Origin: Epilithonimonas zeae
Lineage (GTDB): Bacteria; Bacteroidota; Bacteroidia; Flavobacteriales; Weeksellaceae
Assembly (NCBI RefSeq): GCF_900141765.1
Contig: NZ_FSRK01000002.1
Location: 62,001 to 126,000 of the forward strand
Direction: 5' to 3'
DNA length: 64,000 nt
A model generated the notes under the pieces. The model worked only from the letters and a program-made list of their open reading frames with translations, ran no database searches and was not told the DNA's origin. The position numbers and the translations under genes were made by a program. This document shows positions 16,311 to 26,090 of this stretch, piece by piece; within the stretch, counting starts at the first letter, position 1, and the number at the start of each line of letters is the position of its first letter.

Positions 16311-17684
16311 ATGAATTCTCTAAAATATCTACTATTATTACTGCTGGTTCCATTCCTGGGAATTTCACAGACCAAAGATTCTCGTTATCAGCCAAAACCT
16401 TACGTTCAGCTAAAACATCCCGAATGGAGCAAAAACGCCACGATTTACGAAGTCAATATTCGGCAATATACCAAAGAAGGGACTTTCAAAGCATTTGAAA
16501 AACATTTACCAAGACTTAAAAAAATGGGCGTTGATATTCTTTGGTTGATGCCGATTCATCCCATTGGGGAAGAACACAGAAAAGGAAAACTAGGAAGTTA
16601 TTATTCAGTCAAAGATTTCAAAGGTGTGAATCCTGATTTTGGAACTTTGCAGGATTTGAAAAACTTAGTTGATAAAATTCACGCAATGGGAATGTACGTC
16701 ATCATTGATTGGGTTGGGAATCATTCTGCCTGGGACAATCCTCTGGCAAAAGAACATCCAGATTGGTACACCAAATCCAGAGAAGGCCATTTCCAGCCAA
16801 CACCTTGGTATGACTGGGATGATGTGATTGACTTCGATTATAACAATCCAGACTTCCGAGAATATATGACTGGTGCGCTGAAATATTGGGTAAAAGAAGC
16901 CAATATCGACGGTTACCGATGCGATGTTGCCGGTTTCATTCCGGTTGATTTTTGGGAAAATGCCAGAGAAGAATTGGACCAAATCAAGCCTGTCTTTATG
17001 CTCGCCGAATGGGAATCTCGTGATTTGTACAGAAAATCATTTGATATGACTTATTCCTGGTCACTTTGGGATAAACTGAAACTGGCGACAACAGGTGGAA
17101 AAGGCGCTAATGCTTTGTACGAATATATGGCGCATGATGTGGGAAGTTTTCCTTACGATTCTTACCGAATGTTGTTCACAGATAATCACGATAAAAATTC
17201 TTGGGAAGGCAATCAGTTTTCTAATTTCGGGAAAGGATTAGAAACTGCTATGGCACTTTGCGGAATAGCCAACGGAATGCCTTTGGTCTACAGTGGACAG
17301 GAAGCTGGACTGGAAAGAAGCCTTGAGTTTTTTGAGAAGGATGAAATTATGTGGAAAGACCACAAATTTTATGGAATGTATCAGAAATTATTTGATTTGA
17401 AACATAAGAATCAAGCGCTCTGGAATGGAAAATGGGGTGGGGAAATGATTCGGATAACTAACAACCAGATGAGTGATGTTTTGTCTTTTTACAGAGAAAA
17501 AAATGATGATGCAGTTTTATCGATTTTTAATTTTTCTGATAAAAGTTTAACAACTTCTGTTGATACCAAATATTATTATGGACAGTATAGAGAATTGTTC
17601 ACGGGAAAGATTTTCAATATCAATTCTGAGAAAACAGTTCTCAATCTGAAACCTTGGGACTATTTGGTTTTGGTAAAGAATTAA
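16311..17684 (+). CDS. Secreted alpha-amylase family (GH13) glycoside hydrolase
   Basis: The 457-residue protein has a signal peptide (MNSLKYLLLLLLVPFLGISQ) and a complete GH13 barrel with all four conserved regions: DWVGNH (133-138), GYRCDVAGF with nucleophile Asp205, LAEWE with acid/base Glu233 and FTDNHD near 291-296. It therefore should act on alpha-glucans in the periplasm or outside the cell. Only a short beta domain follows, and there is no T9SS tail or starch-binding module. No sus genes are adjacent, so it is a stand-alone enzyme; the exact specificity (alpha-amylase, maltodextrinase or other) is not readable. Confidence 0.9.
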   Translation: MNSLKYLLLLLLVPFLGISQTKDSRYQPKPYVQLKHPEWSKNATIYEVNIRQYTKEGTFKAFEKHLPRLKKMGVDILWLMPIHPIGEEHRKGKLGSYYSVKDFKGVNPDFGTLQDLKNLVDKIHAMGMYVIIDWVGNHSAWDNPLAKEHPDWYTKSREGHFQPTPWYDWDDVIDFDYNNPDFREYMTGALKYWVKEANIDGYRCDVAGFIPVDFWENAREELDQIKPVFMLAEWESRDLYRKSFDMTYSWSLWDKLKLATTGGKGANALYEYMAHDVGSFPYDSYRMLFTDNHDKNSWEGNQFSNFGKGLETAMALCGIANGMPLVYSGQEAGLERSLEFFEKDEIMWKDHKFYGMYQKLFDLKHKNQALWNGKWGGEMIRITNNQMSDVLSFYREKNDDAVLSIFNFSDKSLTTSVDTKYYYGQYRELFTGKIFNINSEKTVLNLKPWDYLVLVKN

Positions 17685-17704
17685 TCTGGAGCGTAGAATC
17701 TTGT

Positions 17705-17772
17705 GCAGCCCGACCTGAGTGGAGCTCATCCGCTGCAGGCGGATAGCGGGAACGGAGGGCGGAAATAGCTGT
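17705..17772 (+). repeat. Short GC-rich intergenic element (copy D)
   Basis: The element reads GCAGCCCGACCTGAGTGGAG at one end and GGAGGGCGGAAATAGCTGT at the other, with an inner ATCCGC/GCGGAT hairpin around TGCA. It is a shorter member (about 68 bp) of the family seen at 10566, 16114 and 31819. It lies between the GH13 and M48 genes, just before a terminator. Confidence 0.7.
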
Positions 17773-17800
17773 CCAAATAAAAATCTTAAATGACTAAAAT

Positions 17801-17830
17801 AAAAAAAGCTGCCTTTCGGCAGCTTTTTTT
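17801..17830. terminator. Bidirectional terminator between the GH13 and M48 genes
   Basis: A7GCTGCC, loop TTTC and GGCAGCT7 form a 13-bp perfect stem, with A and T runs on the two sides. It can serve both convergent genes. Confidence 0.92.
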
Positions 17831-18638
17831 ATTTTGTCAACTTTGCAGTTGGTAAAGTAACAGTTCCGGGATCTTTCCAGAGACCATCTTTCTCCGCTCT
17901 TTTCTTGATTGCTTCGGCTCTTTTTCCACTATCAGGATGCGAATTAAACATCTTTTGGAATCCTGATTGCTGGCTGCCTTCTGATAACAAAGCCAATTTT
18001 TTGAAAGCGGTGTAAGCTCCTACAACATTGTAACCATTAGACTTCATAAAGTCGTAAGAATAAGTATCAGCTTCCGATTCTTGCTTTTTACTGTGAGACG
18101 CATCCATAATTGCATTCGCCATTTGACCTAATTGGCTGTCATTAAGCGTAGCCACCGTTTTTGAAGATGCTGAAGCTGCATCGAGAGCAGCTGCTTTCAA
18201 ATAAGCAGATTTGATAGCATCTTTTGTATCCTCGTTCTTAACGTGACCAATTTCGTGACCAATCACTGCAAGAAGCTCATCATCTGTCATAATATCCATC
18301 AACGAAGAAAATACTCTTACACTTCCATCTGCACAAGCAAAAGCGTTGATGTCTTTTACTTTGTAAACTTTGTAATTCAAATTAAGTCCGTCTTGGGATT
18401 TGTGTTTTGCAAACAGTTTGTTGAGACGAACTGTGTAAGGGTCTTTTGGACCTGCAACCGGATTATTTTTATCCATCCAATCAACAGATTCTTTGGAAAG
18501 TTTGATGGCATCTGCGTTGGTAAATGTTAAAGCAGAAACACCTTTTCCTGCAGCTTTTGTGACGTTTCCAAGGTTAAATTGAGCATTCATAAAACCTACT
18601 GTCCCCAAAAGGAAAAGAGAGATAATTGTTTTTCTCAT
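17829..18638 (-). CDS. M48 family metallopeptidase, exported
   Basis: A zinc protease of 269 residues. The start was set at the internal ATG at 18638 because it opens a clear signal peptide (MRKTIISLFLLGTVGFMNAQ); the frame extends 20 codons further upstream without a good start context. The metal site is HEIGH (128-132), with the third ligand in ESEADTYS. The family includes HtpX, Oma1 and the periplasmic BepA/LoiP; the absence of membrane helices puts this one in the periplasmic type, where members handle misfolded envelope proteins. It stands alone. Confidence 0.9.
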   Translation of the reverse strand: MRKTIISLFLLGTVGFMNAQFNLGNVTKAAGKGVSALTFTNADAIKLSKESVDWMDKNNPVAGPKDPYTVRLNKLFAKHKSQDGLNLNYKVYKVKDINAFACADGSVRVFSSLMDIMTDDELLAVIGHEIGHVKNEDTKDAIKSAYLKAAALDAASASSKTVATLNDSQLGQMANAIMDASHSKKQESEADTYSYDFMKSNGYNVVGAYTAFKKLALLSEGSQQSGFQKMFNSHPDSGKRAEAIKKRAEKDGLWKDPGTVTLPTAKLTK

Positions 18639-18756
18639 AAAATTGTTTTTGAAATTATTATTTTTTATTAAAAAAATGAATATCAAAAATTCAACCAAAC
18701 CAATAAACGATTTGAATTATTTTATGAAATAAAATATCCTAGAAAGTTAGCCCTAT

Positions 18757-20004
18757 CTAAACAAGACTATTTTTGTCTGCGTAATTGAGTTTAAAGAAAA
18801 TAAAAGTCATTATAGAGAATGCCAAAAGCGAACTTCCTCCATAACTAAAAAACGGCAAGGGAATTCCTACAGTTGGAAATAATCCCATAACCATCCCAAG
18901 ATTAATCACAAAGTGAATCAATAAAATAGAAGCGAAACAGTATCCAAAAACTCGATTAAATATTGATTTCTGATTCTCTGCGAGATAATAAATTCTACCA
19001 ATGAAGATGGCATAACAAAGAATCAGAATAGTGCTTCCTAAGAACCCCCATTCTTCTCCAACGGTACAAAAGATATAATCAGTTTCCTGTTCGGGAACGA
19101 ATTTTCCTTGGGTTACAGAACCTTGTTTATAGCCTTTCCCCATCATCCCGCCAGAACCAATTGCAGTTTTGGAATAAAGCAAATTATATCCGGATGTATC
19201 ACGAAATTCTCTTTCCCCTTTGTACAAAACTTCAACTCTTTCCTGCTGGTGTTTAGGCAATTTTTCGAAAACAATTGGTGAAACGATTGATAAGCCAGCT
19301 AACAAAACGATAATACCAATTGCCGGCAACAAAGAGTAAATATTCTTATGCAGCATTGCAACATTGAATATAACCCAAATTGCACCTAAAACAAGAATGA
19401 TAACAGTGAAATACCAGAGGTCAATTTTCAATGGGTCGTTCAGATAATTGGCAATAAGGAAAACACCTGCAAATAGTGTCCCAACTAAAAATAACTTCCC
19501 AGACAGCCCTTCTCTATATAAAGCAATTACGAAAGCCACAAAAACCAGTAATGACCCAACATCCGGTATCATCAAAACGACAACTCCAGGAATTGCAATG
19601 ATGGCTAAAGATGTAATTAATGACCGTTGATTATTGATATTAAAATCCTGATTGGAAACATAATTTGCTAACATCAAAGAAGTTCCTATTTTTGCAAATT
19701 CAACAGGTTGCATCGTAAAGCCTCCGAATTTGTACCAGTTTTTCTGTCCAAGAATTTCTGTTCCGAAAGGAAATAATCCTATTAAAAGTAAAACACCACC
19801 AACATAAATGATAGCCGACATATTCTCAAAGAACTTAGTTCTCATAAAGAAGATAATCAATCCAACGAAGCAAGAGATTCCAAAGAACATCAATTGTTTT
19901 TCGCCCAACTCCGCTTTCACACTATGAATGTTGATAATCGCAAACACACACAGCAGGATATATAATGTCATCCCCAATTTGTCAATACCTTCTGCCCACT
20001 TCAT
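18757..20004 (-). CDS. rodA: Rod shape-determining protein RodA, peptidoglycan glycosyltransferase
   Basis: The 415-residue SEDS protein polymerises lipid II for lateral wall growth, working with the PBP2 transpeptidase encoded just upstream. It has about ten membrane segments and the family signatures KFVPEQETDYIFCTVGEEWG and the C-terminal GLFPTVGIPLPFFSYGGSS. The start shares one base with the end of the PBP2 gene. It is the last gene of the mre/mrd operon. Confidence 0.96.
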   Translation of the reverse strand: MKWAEGIDKLGMTLYILLCVFAIINIHSVKAELGEKQLMFFGISCFVGLIIFFMRTKFFENMSAIIYVGGVLLLIGLFPFGTEILGQKNWYKFGGFTMQPVEFAKIGTSLMLANYVSNQDFNINNQRSLITSLAIIAIPGVVVLMIPDVGSLLVFVAFVIALYREGLSGKLFLVGTLFAGVFLIANYLNDPLKIDLWYFTVIILVLGAIWVIFNVAMLHKNIYSLLPAIGIIVLLAGLSIVSPIVFEKLPKHQQERVEVLYKGEREFRDTSGYNLLYSKTAIGSGGMMGKGYKQGSVTQGKFVPEQETDYIFCTVGEEWGFLGSTILILCYAIFIGRIYYLAENQKSIFNRVFGYCFASILLIHFVINLGMVMGLFPTVGIPLPFFSYGGSSLLAFSIMTFIFFKLNYADKNSLV

Positions 20005-22028
20005 TATACTTTGGATTTTAGAGGTTTAACTTTGGAACTGTCTTTCTTTAATTTTTTGTCCTGAATTGCCTTCAGACTATCTTTAATTTTTTTCAACTGA
20101 ATAGAATCTTTTGGCGGTTCTTTGTACCAGCCTTTTCGCTTCATATCGGCAACATACTGTCGTTTATACTCCGGCATAAAACTAGAGGTAATCATTTTCT
20201 TGTAGAGATGTTCTCTTTTCAGTTCTCCCGTGATATATTTTTCAGCAATCGTTGTACAAGCCGGACCAGCCCAAGTAGCACCAAATCCTGCGTGTTCCAT
20301 TACAGCTGCAACCACAATTTTCGGTTTATCAGCCGGAGCAATCAATACAAAAATCGAATTATCTTTCCCTTGGGGAACCTGCGCCGTTCCTGTTTTTGCC
20401 AATTGGGTAAAATCTTTAGACATTAGACTTCTTCCCGTTCCTCTCAACATTACCGCTTCCATTCCTTGTAGAACGACATTGTAGAAATGAGGATTCTGAA
20501 CCAAAGTCATATGCTTTTTCTTGAATCTTGGATCTGGATTTGGTTTTCCATCAATAGACTTAACAACGTGAGGCGTATAGTACCAACCCTTGTTTGCAAT
20601 AGCAGCAACAAAATTGGCCATTTGCATTGGTGTTAAAAGCACATCGCCTTGTCCCATACCATTATATATAGCTCCGGTTGGCATCTCGTCCCAGTTTTTA
20701 TAATCAGTCCGTTTAGAACCACTTGCTTTATAAATGGATTTCATTCTCTTTTCATAGAATTCTCCGGAAGGAATTCTACCTTTTGCTCCAACAGCCAAAT
20801 CATTATTAAGGAATTCTCCAACACCAAAGCTATTGATGATCTTTTTCCATTCATCAACACCTTTTGATGGGTTTCCTGGGTATTTTTTTATGATTGAGAT
20901 ATAAGCATAAGTGAAATAACAGTTACTAGAAACCTGAATCGATGGAATCAGCGGGTCTGCTCCACCGTGGCCTTTGATGCTTTTCCCACGATAGAAAAAT
21001 CCTCTTCCACAAGGGAAAATGGTTTTATCATCCATCACACCCATTTCCATTGCAGCCAAAGCGGTCAGTAGTTTGAAAGTAGATCCTGGAGGATAAGCCG
21101 CCTGAACGGAACGGTCAAACGTAGGTTTGTTTTCGAAAATCGTATCGTTGGCTAATCTATAGAGATTTCTTGATTTGTTTGGTCCGGTGAAAAGATTCGG
21201 GTCGATGTCTGGCCCGGTTGCCATTGTCAAGATTTCGCCATTATTTGGGTCAAGGGCTACAACTGCTCCGTGTTTATTAACCAACATTTCCTCCGCCATT
21301 CTCTGCAAATCGTAATCAATGGTTAAAGTTAAATCTTTTCCAGTTACAACTTCTTTGTCGAGCTCTCCGTTTTTATAAGAACCGATACTTCTTTGGCGAA
21401 TATCTTTTTGGATATATTTCATTCCTTTTTCGCCTCGAAGTTCTTTTTCGTAAGCTTTCTCGATGCCGCTTTTTCCTACAATATCTCCAGGTAAATAATA
21501 CAATGAATCTTTCTTAATATCATTATCATTCACCTGATTAGTATAACCCAAAAGGTTTCCTGAAGTATTGATTTCATATTGTCTTTGCGGACGAGGAACA
21601 ATTGAAAACGCCGGATATTTGAAAATCAATTCCTGAATCCTTGCCATATCTTCACGACTTAGATTTTTCATAAAAGTCATTGGTGTCAGCTTAGAATAAT
21701 ATTTCTCTTTCTCAATATTTTTCATCGTTTTGATGAAATCGGGTTTGGAAATATTCAATAATTTGCAAAAACCAAGCGTATCGAAATCAGGTTTTAAAAG
21801 TGCTGCAGTGTATGAAATTTCAAATGCTGGTTGATTTCCTACAAGTATTTTTCCATTTCTATCAAAAATAACACCTCTTGGAGGAATGACATATTCAATT
21901 TTAATGGAAGTATTGGCTGCATTAAGCGCATATCTATCTGTGAATAGCTGCAAATAAGAAAGCCTTGCAATAAAAATTAATGCAATAATAGAAAGCGCTA
22001 GAATGATTCTGAGGTATTGTGATTTCAT
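20004..22028 (-). CDS. mrdA: Penicillin-binding protein 2
   Basis: The 674-residue class B PBP is anchored by one N-terminal helix (residues about 7-25). The dimerisation/pedestal domain has PPRGVIFDRNGKILVGNQP. The transpeptidase domain shows the SxxK motif in PPGSTFK (nucleophile Ser316), SSN in QVSSNCYF and KTG in AKTGTAQ (Lys545). The C-terminal 60 residues are a charged Lys/Ser tail. It cross-links the glycan made by RodA. It is preceded by mreD and followed by rodA. Confidence 0.95.
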   Translation of the reverse strand: MKSQYLRIILALSIIALIFIARLSYLQLFTDRYALNAANTSIKIEYVIPPRGVIFDRNGKILVGNQPAFEISYTAALLKPDFDTLGFCKLLNISKPDFIKTMKNIEKEKYYSKLTPMTFMKNLSREDMARIQELIFKYPAFSIVPRPQRQYEINTSGNLLGYTNQVNDNDIKKDSLYYLPGDIVGKSGIEKAYEKELRGEKGMKYIQKDIRQRSIGSYKNGELDKEVVTGKDLTLTIDYDLQRMAEEMLVNKHGAVVALDPNNGEILTMATGPDIDPNLFTGPNKSRNLYRLANDTIFENKPTFDRSVQAAYPPGSTFKLLTALAAMEMGVMDDKTIFPCGRGFFYRGKSIKGHGGADPLIPSIQVSSNCYFTYAYISIIKKYPGNPSKGVDEWKKIINSFGVGEFLNNDLAVGAKGRIPSGEFYEKRMKSIYKASGSKRTDYKNWDEMPTGAIYNGMGQGDVLLTPMQMANFVAAIANKGWYYTPHVVKSIDGKPNPDPRFKKKHMTLVQNPHFYNVVLQGMEAVMLRGTGRSLMSKDFTQLAKTGTAQVPQGKDNSIFVLIAPADKPKIVVAAVMEHAGFGATWAGPACTTIAEKYITGELKREHLYKKMITSSFMPEYKRQYVADMKRKGWYKEPPKDSIQLKKIKDSLKAIQDKKLKKDSSKVKPLKSKV

Positions 22029-22114
22029 ATGTATTTTTCAATCTTTTCAGAGGACATATGCAACCTCGGTTTCAAAGAGAGTATTTTTTGGTATTGGATA
22101 GACATGCTTTCGGT

Positions 22115-22621
22115 TCAGACTTTTTGTTTGATTTTAAATGCTAATGTATAGGCTAATATAAATACAAACGAGATTATACTGGTTACTATTACATTAAATA
22201 AAATTTCAAAAAATCTATCGAATTTAAAAAACTCGATGTACTGTACCAAAAATTGATGGATAAAAATACTGGTGATGATAAAAAATATGAACTGTGTCCA
22301 CTGGATACTTTGGAAAGAAAAGAAATCCGTAGTCGTATCCGTTGATGTTCTGAATATGATTGTTCTAAAGTAAGCGATAACTGTCGTTGCAAAAGCATTG
22401 ATGCCCCAAGTTCCCAAAAACGCATCCACACACAATCCTAAAAGAAAGCTCAATCCAAGAAATTGAAATTGATTTCGAAAAAACGGATAGAACATTACAA
22501 ACACCGGGTAAAGTACAGGAATGTATTGCCCAAACAAAGCAATCCTGTTCAGGATGAAAACCTGAAAAGCTGTAAGTATTGCTATTAAAAGCAAATCTGA
22601 TGCAATGTTTCTACTGACCAT
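22115..22621 (-). CDS. mreD: Rod shape-determining membrane protein MreD-like
   Basis: The 168-residue protein is strongly hydrophobic with about five membrane helices (VSRNIASDLLLIAILTAFQV, YIPVLYPVFVMFYPF). MreD sequences are poorly conserved, so the call rests on size, topology and the position between mreC and mrdA. Its start lies 11 nt inside the end of mreC, so translation is coupled. It works with MreC to link MreB to the wall enzymes. Confidence 0.85.
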   Translation of the reverse strand: MVSRNIASDLLLIAILTAFQVFILNRIALFGQYIPVLYPVFVMFYPFFRNQFQFLGLSFLLGLCVDAFLGTWGINAFATTVIAYFRTIIFRTSTDTTTDFFSFQSIQWTQFIFFIITSIFIHQFLVQYIEFFKFDRFFEILFNVIVTSIISFVFILAYTLAFKIKQKV

Positions 22622-23465
22622 CTTTTTTAATTTGAGCCTTTAACGTATCATCTATTTTCTGAACCTCCGATTTTTTAAGATTTCTTACAACATAAACCGT
22701 ACTCAGTTTTCCGATTTTCTCGCTAAGTTCTACAGAAACGTCCCAGAATCCTGTCTTGCTGTCAACCTGATAACCGGCAACTGTTCCCACCAAAATCCCT
22801 GCAGGAAAGATTGAAGATTTTCCGTCTGTTACAACCGTATCTCCAACTTTTAGCGGAACATATTTCGGGATATCAGAAAGCGTCATCGTTCTGGTATCAT
22901 CTCCTTTCCAGGAAAGTGTCCCGAAATATCCTGACTTTTTAAGCGATGCGCTGATTTTGATTTTATTGGTACTCAAAACAGATTGAACCAAAGAATAATT
23001 ATCTGTTGTATTGATAACGATTCCGGCAATTCCTCGAGGCGCAATAACACCCATTTTAGAACTTACGCCTTGCAGACGCCCTCTGTTAATTGTGAAATAA
23101 TTATCTTTTCTGTTTATAGTATTGTAAACAACTTCGCCGTCAACAAAAGTATAAATCTGTCCGCCTCCGATTGTATCATAAACTCTTCGGAAAACAGGTT
23201 TATCCAACTTTTCTTTTCCGTAAAGTTCTTTCATCAAAGCTTTATTCTGAACAACAAGGTCTTCATTGATTTGTTTTAATTTCAAGTAAGAAGTTCCCTC
23301 ATCGATATAACCGGAAACCCAAGAATTGAAAGCCGCCGTTTTTGCTGCCAGGAAACTTTGCTGCATAGCGTTTTTGCTGAATATCAGTACAATTGCAACC
23401 AATTGCAGGAATATGAAGAACACAAATAATGCATTCTTGGAAAAAAATCTCAGCAAAGCACCCAT
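22611..23465 (-). CDS. mreC: Rod shape-determining protein MreC
   Basis: The 284-residue protein has one N-terminal helix (about 12-32), a coiled coil (about 60-85) and the two-lobed beta domain of MreC, with RGIAGIVINTTDNYSLVQSV and SSIFPAGILVGTV as typical stretches. It spans the periplasm and connects MreB to PBP2 and RodA. It lies between mreB and mreD, overlapping mreD. Confidence 0.93.
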   Translation of the reverse strand: MGALLRFFSKNALFVFFIFLQLVAIVLIFSKNAMQQSFLAAKTAAFNSWVSGYIDEGTSYLKLKQINEDLVVQNKALMKELYGKEKLDKPVFRRVYDTIGGGQIYTFVDGEVVYNTINRKDNYFTINRGRLQGVSSKMGVIAPRGIAGIVINTTDNYSLVQSVLSTNKIKISASLKKSGYFGTLSWKGDDTRTMTLSDIPKYVPLKVGDTVVTDGKSSIFPAGILVGTVAGYQVDSKTGFWDVSVELSEKIGKLSTVYVVRNLKKSEVQKIDDTLKAQIKKDGQ

Positions 23466-23490
23466 CTAAAAAAAGACCTCGAAAAAATTA

Positions 23491-24516
23491 TTATTTGATA
23501 AGGAAATTGAATTTATCCATATTTTTAAGAGCAATCCCTGTTCCTCTTACAACCGCTCTCAATGGGTCTTCTGCCACGAAAACAGGAAGTCCGGTTTTTC
23601 TGTGAAGCCTGTCTGCCAAACCTCTCAAAAGAGCGCCACCACCAGCAAGATAAATTCCGGTTTTGTAGATATCCGCGGCCAATTCAGGAGGAGTTAAAGA
23701 TAAAGTTTCCATAACTGCATCCTCGATTCTGATAATCGATTTATCCAGAGCTTTAGCAATTTCTTTATAATTAACCATAATCTCTTTTGGTTTCCCAGTA
23801 ATCAAATCTCTACCTTGTACAGGTATATCATCAATTGGAACATCCAGCTCTTCAACAGCCGACCCAACTTCCAATTTGATTCTCTCAGCCGTTCTTTCTC
23901 CGATATATAAATTATGGTGCGTTCTTAAGTAATAAGCAATATCATTGGTGAAAACATCACCAGCAATTTTCACAGATTTATCACAAACAATTCCACCAAG
24001 TGCAACTACAGCAATCTCCGTTGTACCTCCACCTATATCGATAATCATATTACCTTCTGGTTTTTGAACATCAATCCCAACTCCTATTGCAGCAGCCATT
24101 GGTTCATAAATCAAACGGACTTCTTTCGCATTCACTTTTTGAGCAGAATCTCTTACCGCTCTTTTCTCAACTTCAGTAATACCTGAAGGAATACAAATCA
24201 CGATTCTAAGTGCCGGTTGGAAAAGTTTCCCTTTGATGCCCGGAATTTGTTTGATAAATTCCTTAATCATATGTTCTGAAGCGTGGAAATCTGCAATAAC
24301 CCCATCCTTCAAAGGACGAACAGTTTTGATATCCTCGTGAGTCTTCCCTTGCATATGTTTTGCTTGCTCCCCAACGGCAATCGGCTTACCAGAAGAACGC
24401 TCTATCGCAACGATAGAAGGCTGATCCACAACGATTTTGTTATTGTGAATAATAAGCGTGTTCGCAGTCCCTAAGTCAATCGCAATTTCTTGCGTAAACA
24501 TATCCAATATACCCAT
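23491..24516 (-). CDS. mreB: Rod shape-determining protein MreB
   Basis: The 341-residue actin homologue has all landmark motifs: EIAIDLGTANTLI for phosphate binding, PSIVAIERSSGKPIAVG, VCIPSGITEVEKRAVRDSA, RLIYEPMAAAIGVGID, MIIDIGGGTTEIAV and GIYLAGGGALLRGL. It forms membrane filaments that place the elongation machinery. It is the first gene of the mreB-mreC-mreD-mrdA-rodA operon, and a TATCTTTG box lies about 25 nt upstream. Confidence 0.98.
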   Translation of the reverse strand: MGILDMFTQEIAIDLGTANTLIIHNNKIVVDQPSIVAIERSSGKPIAVGEQAKHMQGKTHEDIKTVRPLKDGVIADFHASEHMIKEFIKQIPGIKGKLFQPALRIVICIPSGITEVEKRAVRDSAQKVNAKEVRLIYEPMAAAIGVGIDVQKPEGNMIIDIGGGTTEIAVVALGGIVCDKSVKIAGDVFTNDIAYYLRTHHNLYIGERTAERIKLEVGSAVEELDVPIDDIPVQGRDLITGKPKEIMVNYKEIAKALDKSIIRIEDAVMETLSLTPPELAADIYKTGIYLAGGGALLRGLADRLHRKTGLPVFVAEDPLRAVVRGTGIALKNMDKFNFLIK

Positions 24517-24540
24517 TTTGTTCAGTCATTATTAAGTTTA

Positions 24541-24548
24541 CAAAGATA
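24541..24548 (-). promoter_or_regulatory. Candidate -7 box (TATCTTTG) for the mreB operon
   Basis: TATCTTTG on the minus strand fits TAnnTTTG and lies 25 nt before the mreB start. No -33 TTTG is found at the standard spacing. Confidence 0.55.
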
Positions 24549-24782
24549 TAAATTTAGACTTATTCTCTGTCCTGATTTCAAAATAATTTGGTTAAAATTT
24601 CCTTAAAATTTCAAGAATTTTTCACTACCCATAAATCTGAATTCCAATTAGAAATCAAAAATTATTACTCTTATAAAAATTCTATTAAAACATTGTTGTT
24701 CTTCTATGTTTTTGAACAGAGTTTATAGATTTTATCAATTTTCGAAAATGATATTCAGAAAGAGTCTTTGTTTTAAAAATCG

Positions 24783-24790
24783 TAATTTTG
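24783..24790 (+). promoter_or_regulatory. Candidate -7 box (TAATTTTG) for the hem genes
   Basis: TAATTTTG fits TAnnTTTG and ends 11 nt before the hemA start at 24801, implying a very short leader. A TTTG at 24767 is too close to be a normal -33. Confidence 0.5.
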
Positions 24791-24800
24791 CAAACTGAAA

Positions 24801-26090
24801 ATGAATCCAAAACATAAATTTCATCAAACATCAGATTTTGCAGTTCTAAGCATCAGTTATGAAAAAGCTGATGCAGAAATCCGTGGAAAATTTGCTTTTT
24901 TTGATGACCACATAAAATCTTTTGCCAACAAAATCCACGAAGAGGATTTGGGCGATGCGTTTGTGGTTTCCACTTGCAACAGAACCGAAATCTATTCTAC
25001 GACCAAGAATTATCTTCATATTGCAGAATTGTATTGTAATACGGTTGGTGTTCAGCTTTCAGACTTTTTGAAATACGTCAATGTTATTCAGCGTGAGGAT
25101 GCTTTGTTTCATCTTTTCCGGGTTGCAGCAGGTTTGGAAAGTCAGATTATCGGCGATTTCGAGATTGTTTCTCAAATCAAGAACGCCTATCATCGATTCA
25201 AAAAGTATAAAGATTTTTCTAATCCTTATTTGGAACGCGCGATTAATTCATCGATTCAAATTTCAAAAAGAATCAAAAACGAAACTGGAATCAGCACTGG
25301 TTCAGCTTCGGTTTCTTATGCAGCGGTTCATTATATTTTGAACAACACCAGACATCTCCACGAGAAAAACATCTTGCTTCTTGGTGTTGGAGAAATTGGA
25401 CAAAACACGATTGAAAACCTCGTGAAGCACGTTTATCAGCCAAAAATCAAAATCGCGAACCGTTCTTTTGAAAAAGCTGAGAAAATTGCAGATAAATATA
25501 AAATTCCACAAATCGATTTCAATCTTTTTCCTGAAGAATTGAAACAAACTGATGTTCTGATTGTCGCAACCGGTGCTCAGAAATATATTATTGATGAGTC
25601 TAATTTCCCAAAAGATAAAGAAATGCTTGTCATCGATTTATCAATTCCGAATAACGTTCAGAAGGAAGTGGGAAATTGGGAAAATGTGACTTTGATAGAC
25701 GTTGATCAACTTTCACAAACCATCAAAGCAACGATGGAACAACGCAAAAAAGAAATCCCGAAAGCAGAAGGAATCATCAAAGAAATGGCGAAGGAATTTG
25801 TGGATTGGGAAAAGAAAAGAAAACTGGCTCCGAATATCAATCAGTTCAAAAATTCTTTGAAACAGATTGAGGAAAATGAGATGCATAACATCCATAAGAA
25901 ATTCCATTATGCAAAAATCGAGGATATGGTTTTATCTAACAATTTAGTACAGAAAATCACAAACCGATTTGCAAAATATATTCTGGAAAACCCTTCCCGT
26001 GCAGACGAAATCACGAAAATAATGGAAGATATTCTGGACATTCATAAACAAGAATCCGATGACGACAATAAAAATAGGAACGAGAAATAG
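24801..26090 (+). CDS. hemA: Glutamyl-tRNA reductase
   Basis: The 429-residue enzyme reduces glutamyl-tRNA to glutamate-1-semialdehyde, the first committed step of the C5 tetrapyrrole pathway. It has the catalytic STCNRTE with nucleophile Cys59, the substrate region FRVAAGLESQIIGDFEIV, and an NADPH-binding GVGEIGQNTIENL. The C-terminal helical dimerisation domain is present. Its 3' end overlaps hemC by 32 nt, which is long but not rare in this pathway. Confidence 0.96.
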   Translation: MNPKHKFHQTSDFAVLSISYEKADAEIRGKFAFFDDHIKSFANKIHEEDLGDAFVVSTCNRTEIYSTTKNYLHIAELYCNTVGVQLSDFLKYVNVIQREDALFHLFRVAAGLESQIIGDFEIVSQIKNAYHRFKKYKDFSNPYLERAINSSIQISKRIKNETGISTGSASVSYAAVHYILNNTRHLHEKNILLLGVGEIGQNTIENLVKHVYQPKIKIANRSFEKAEKIADKYKIPQIDFNLFPEELKQTDVLIVATGAQKYIIDESNFPKDKEMLVIDLSIPNNVQKEVGNWENVTLIDVDQLSQTIKATMEQRKKEIPKAEGIIKEMAKEFVDWEKKRKLAPNINQFKNSLKQIEENEMHNIHKKFHYAKIEDMVLSNNLVQKITNRFAKYILENPSRADEITKIMEDILDIHKQESDDDNKNRNEK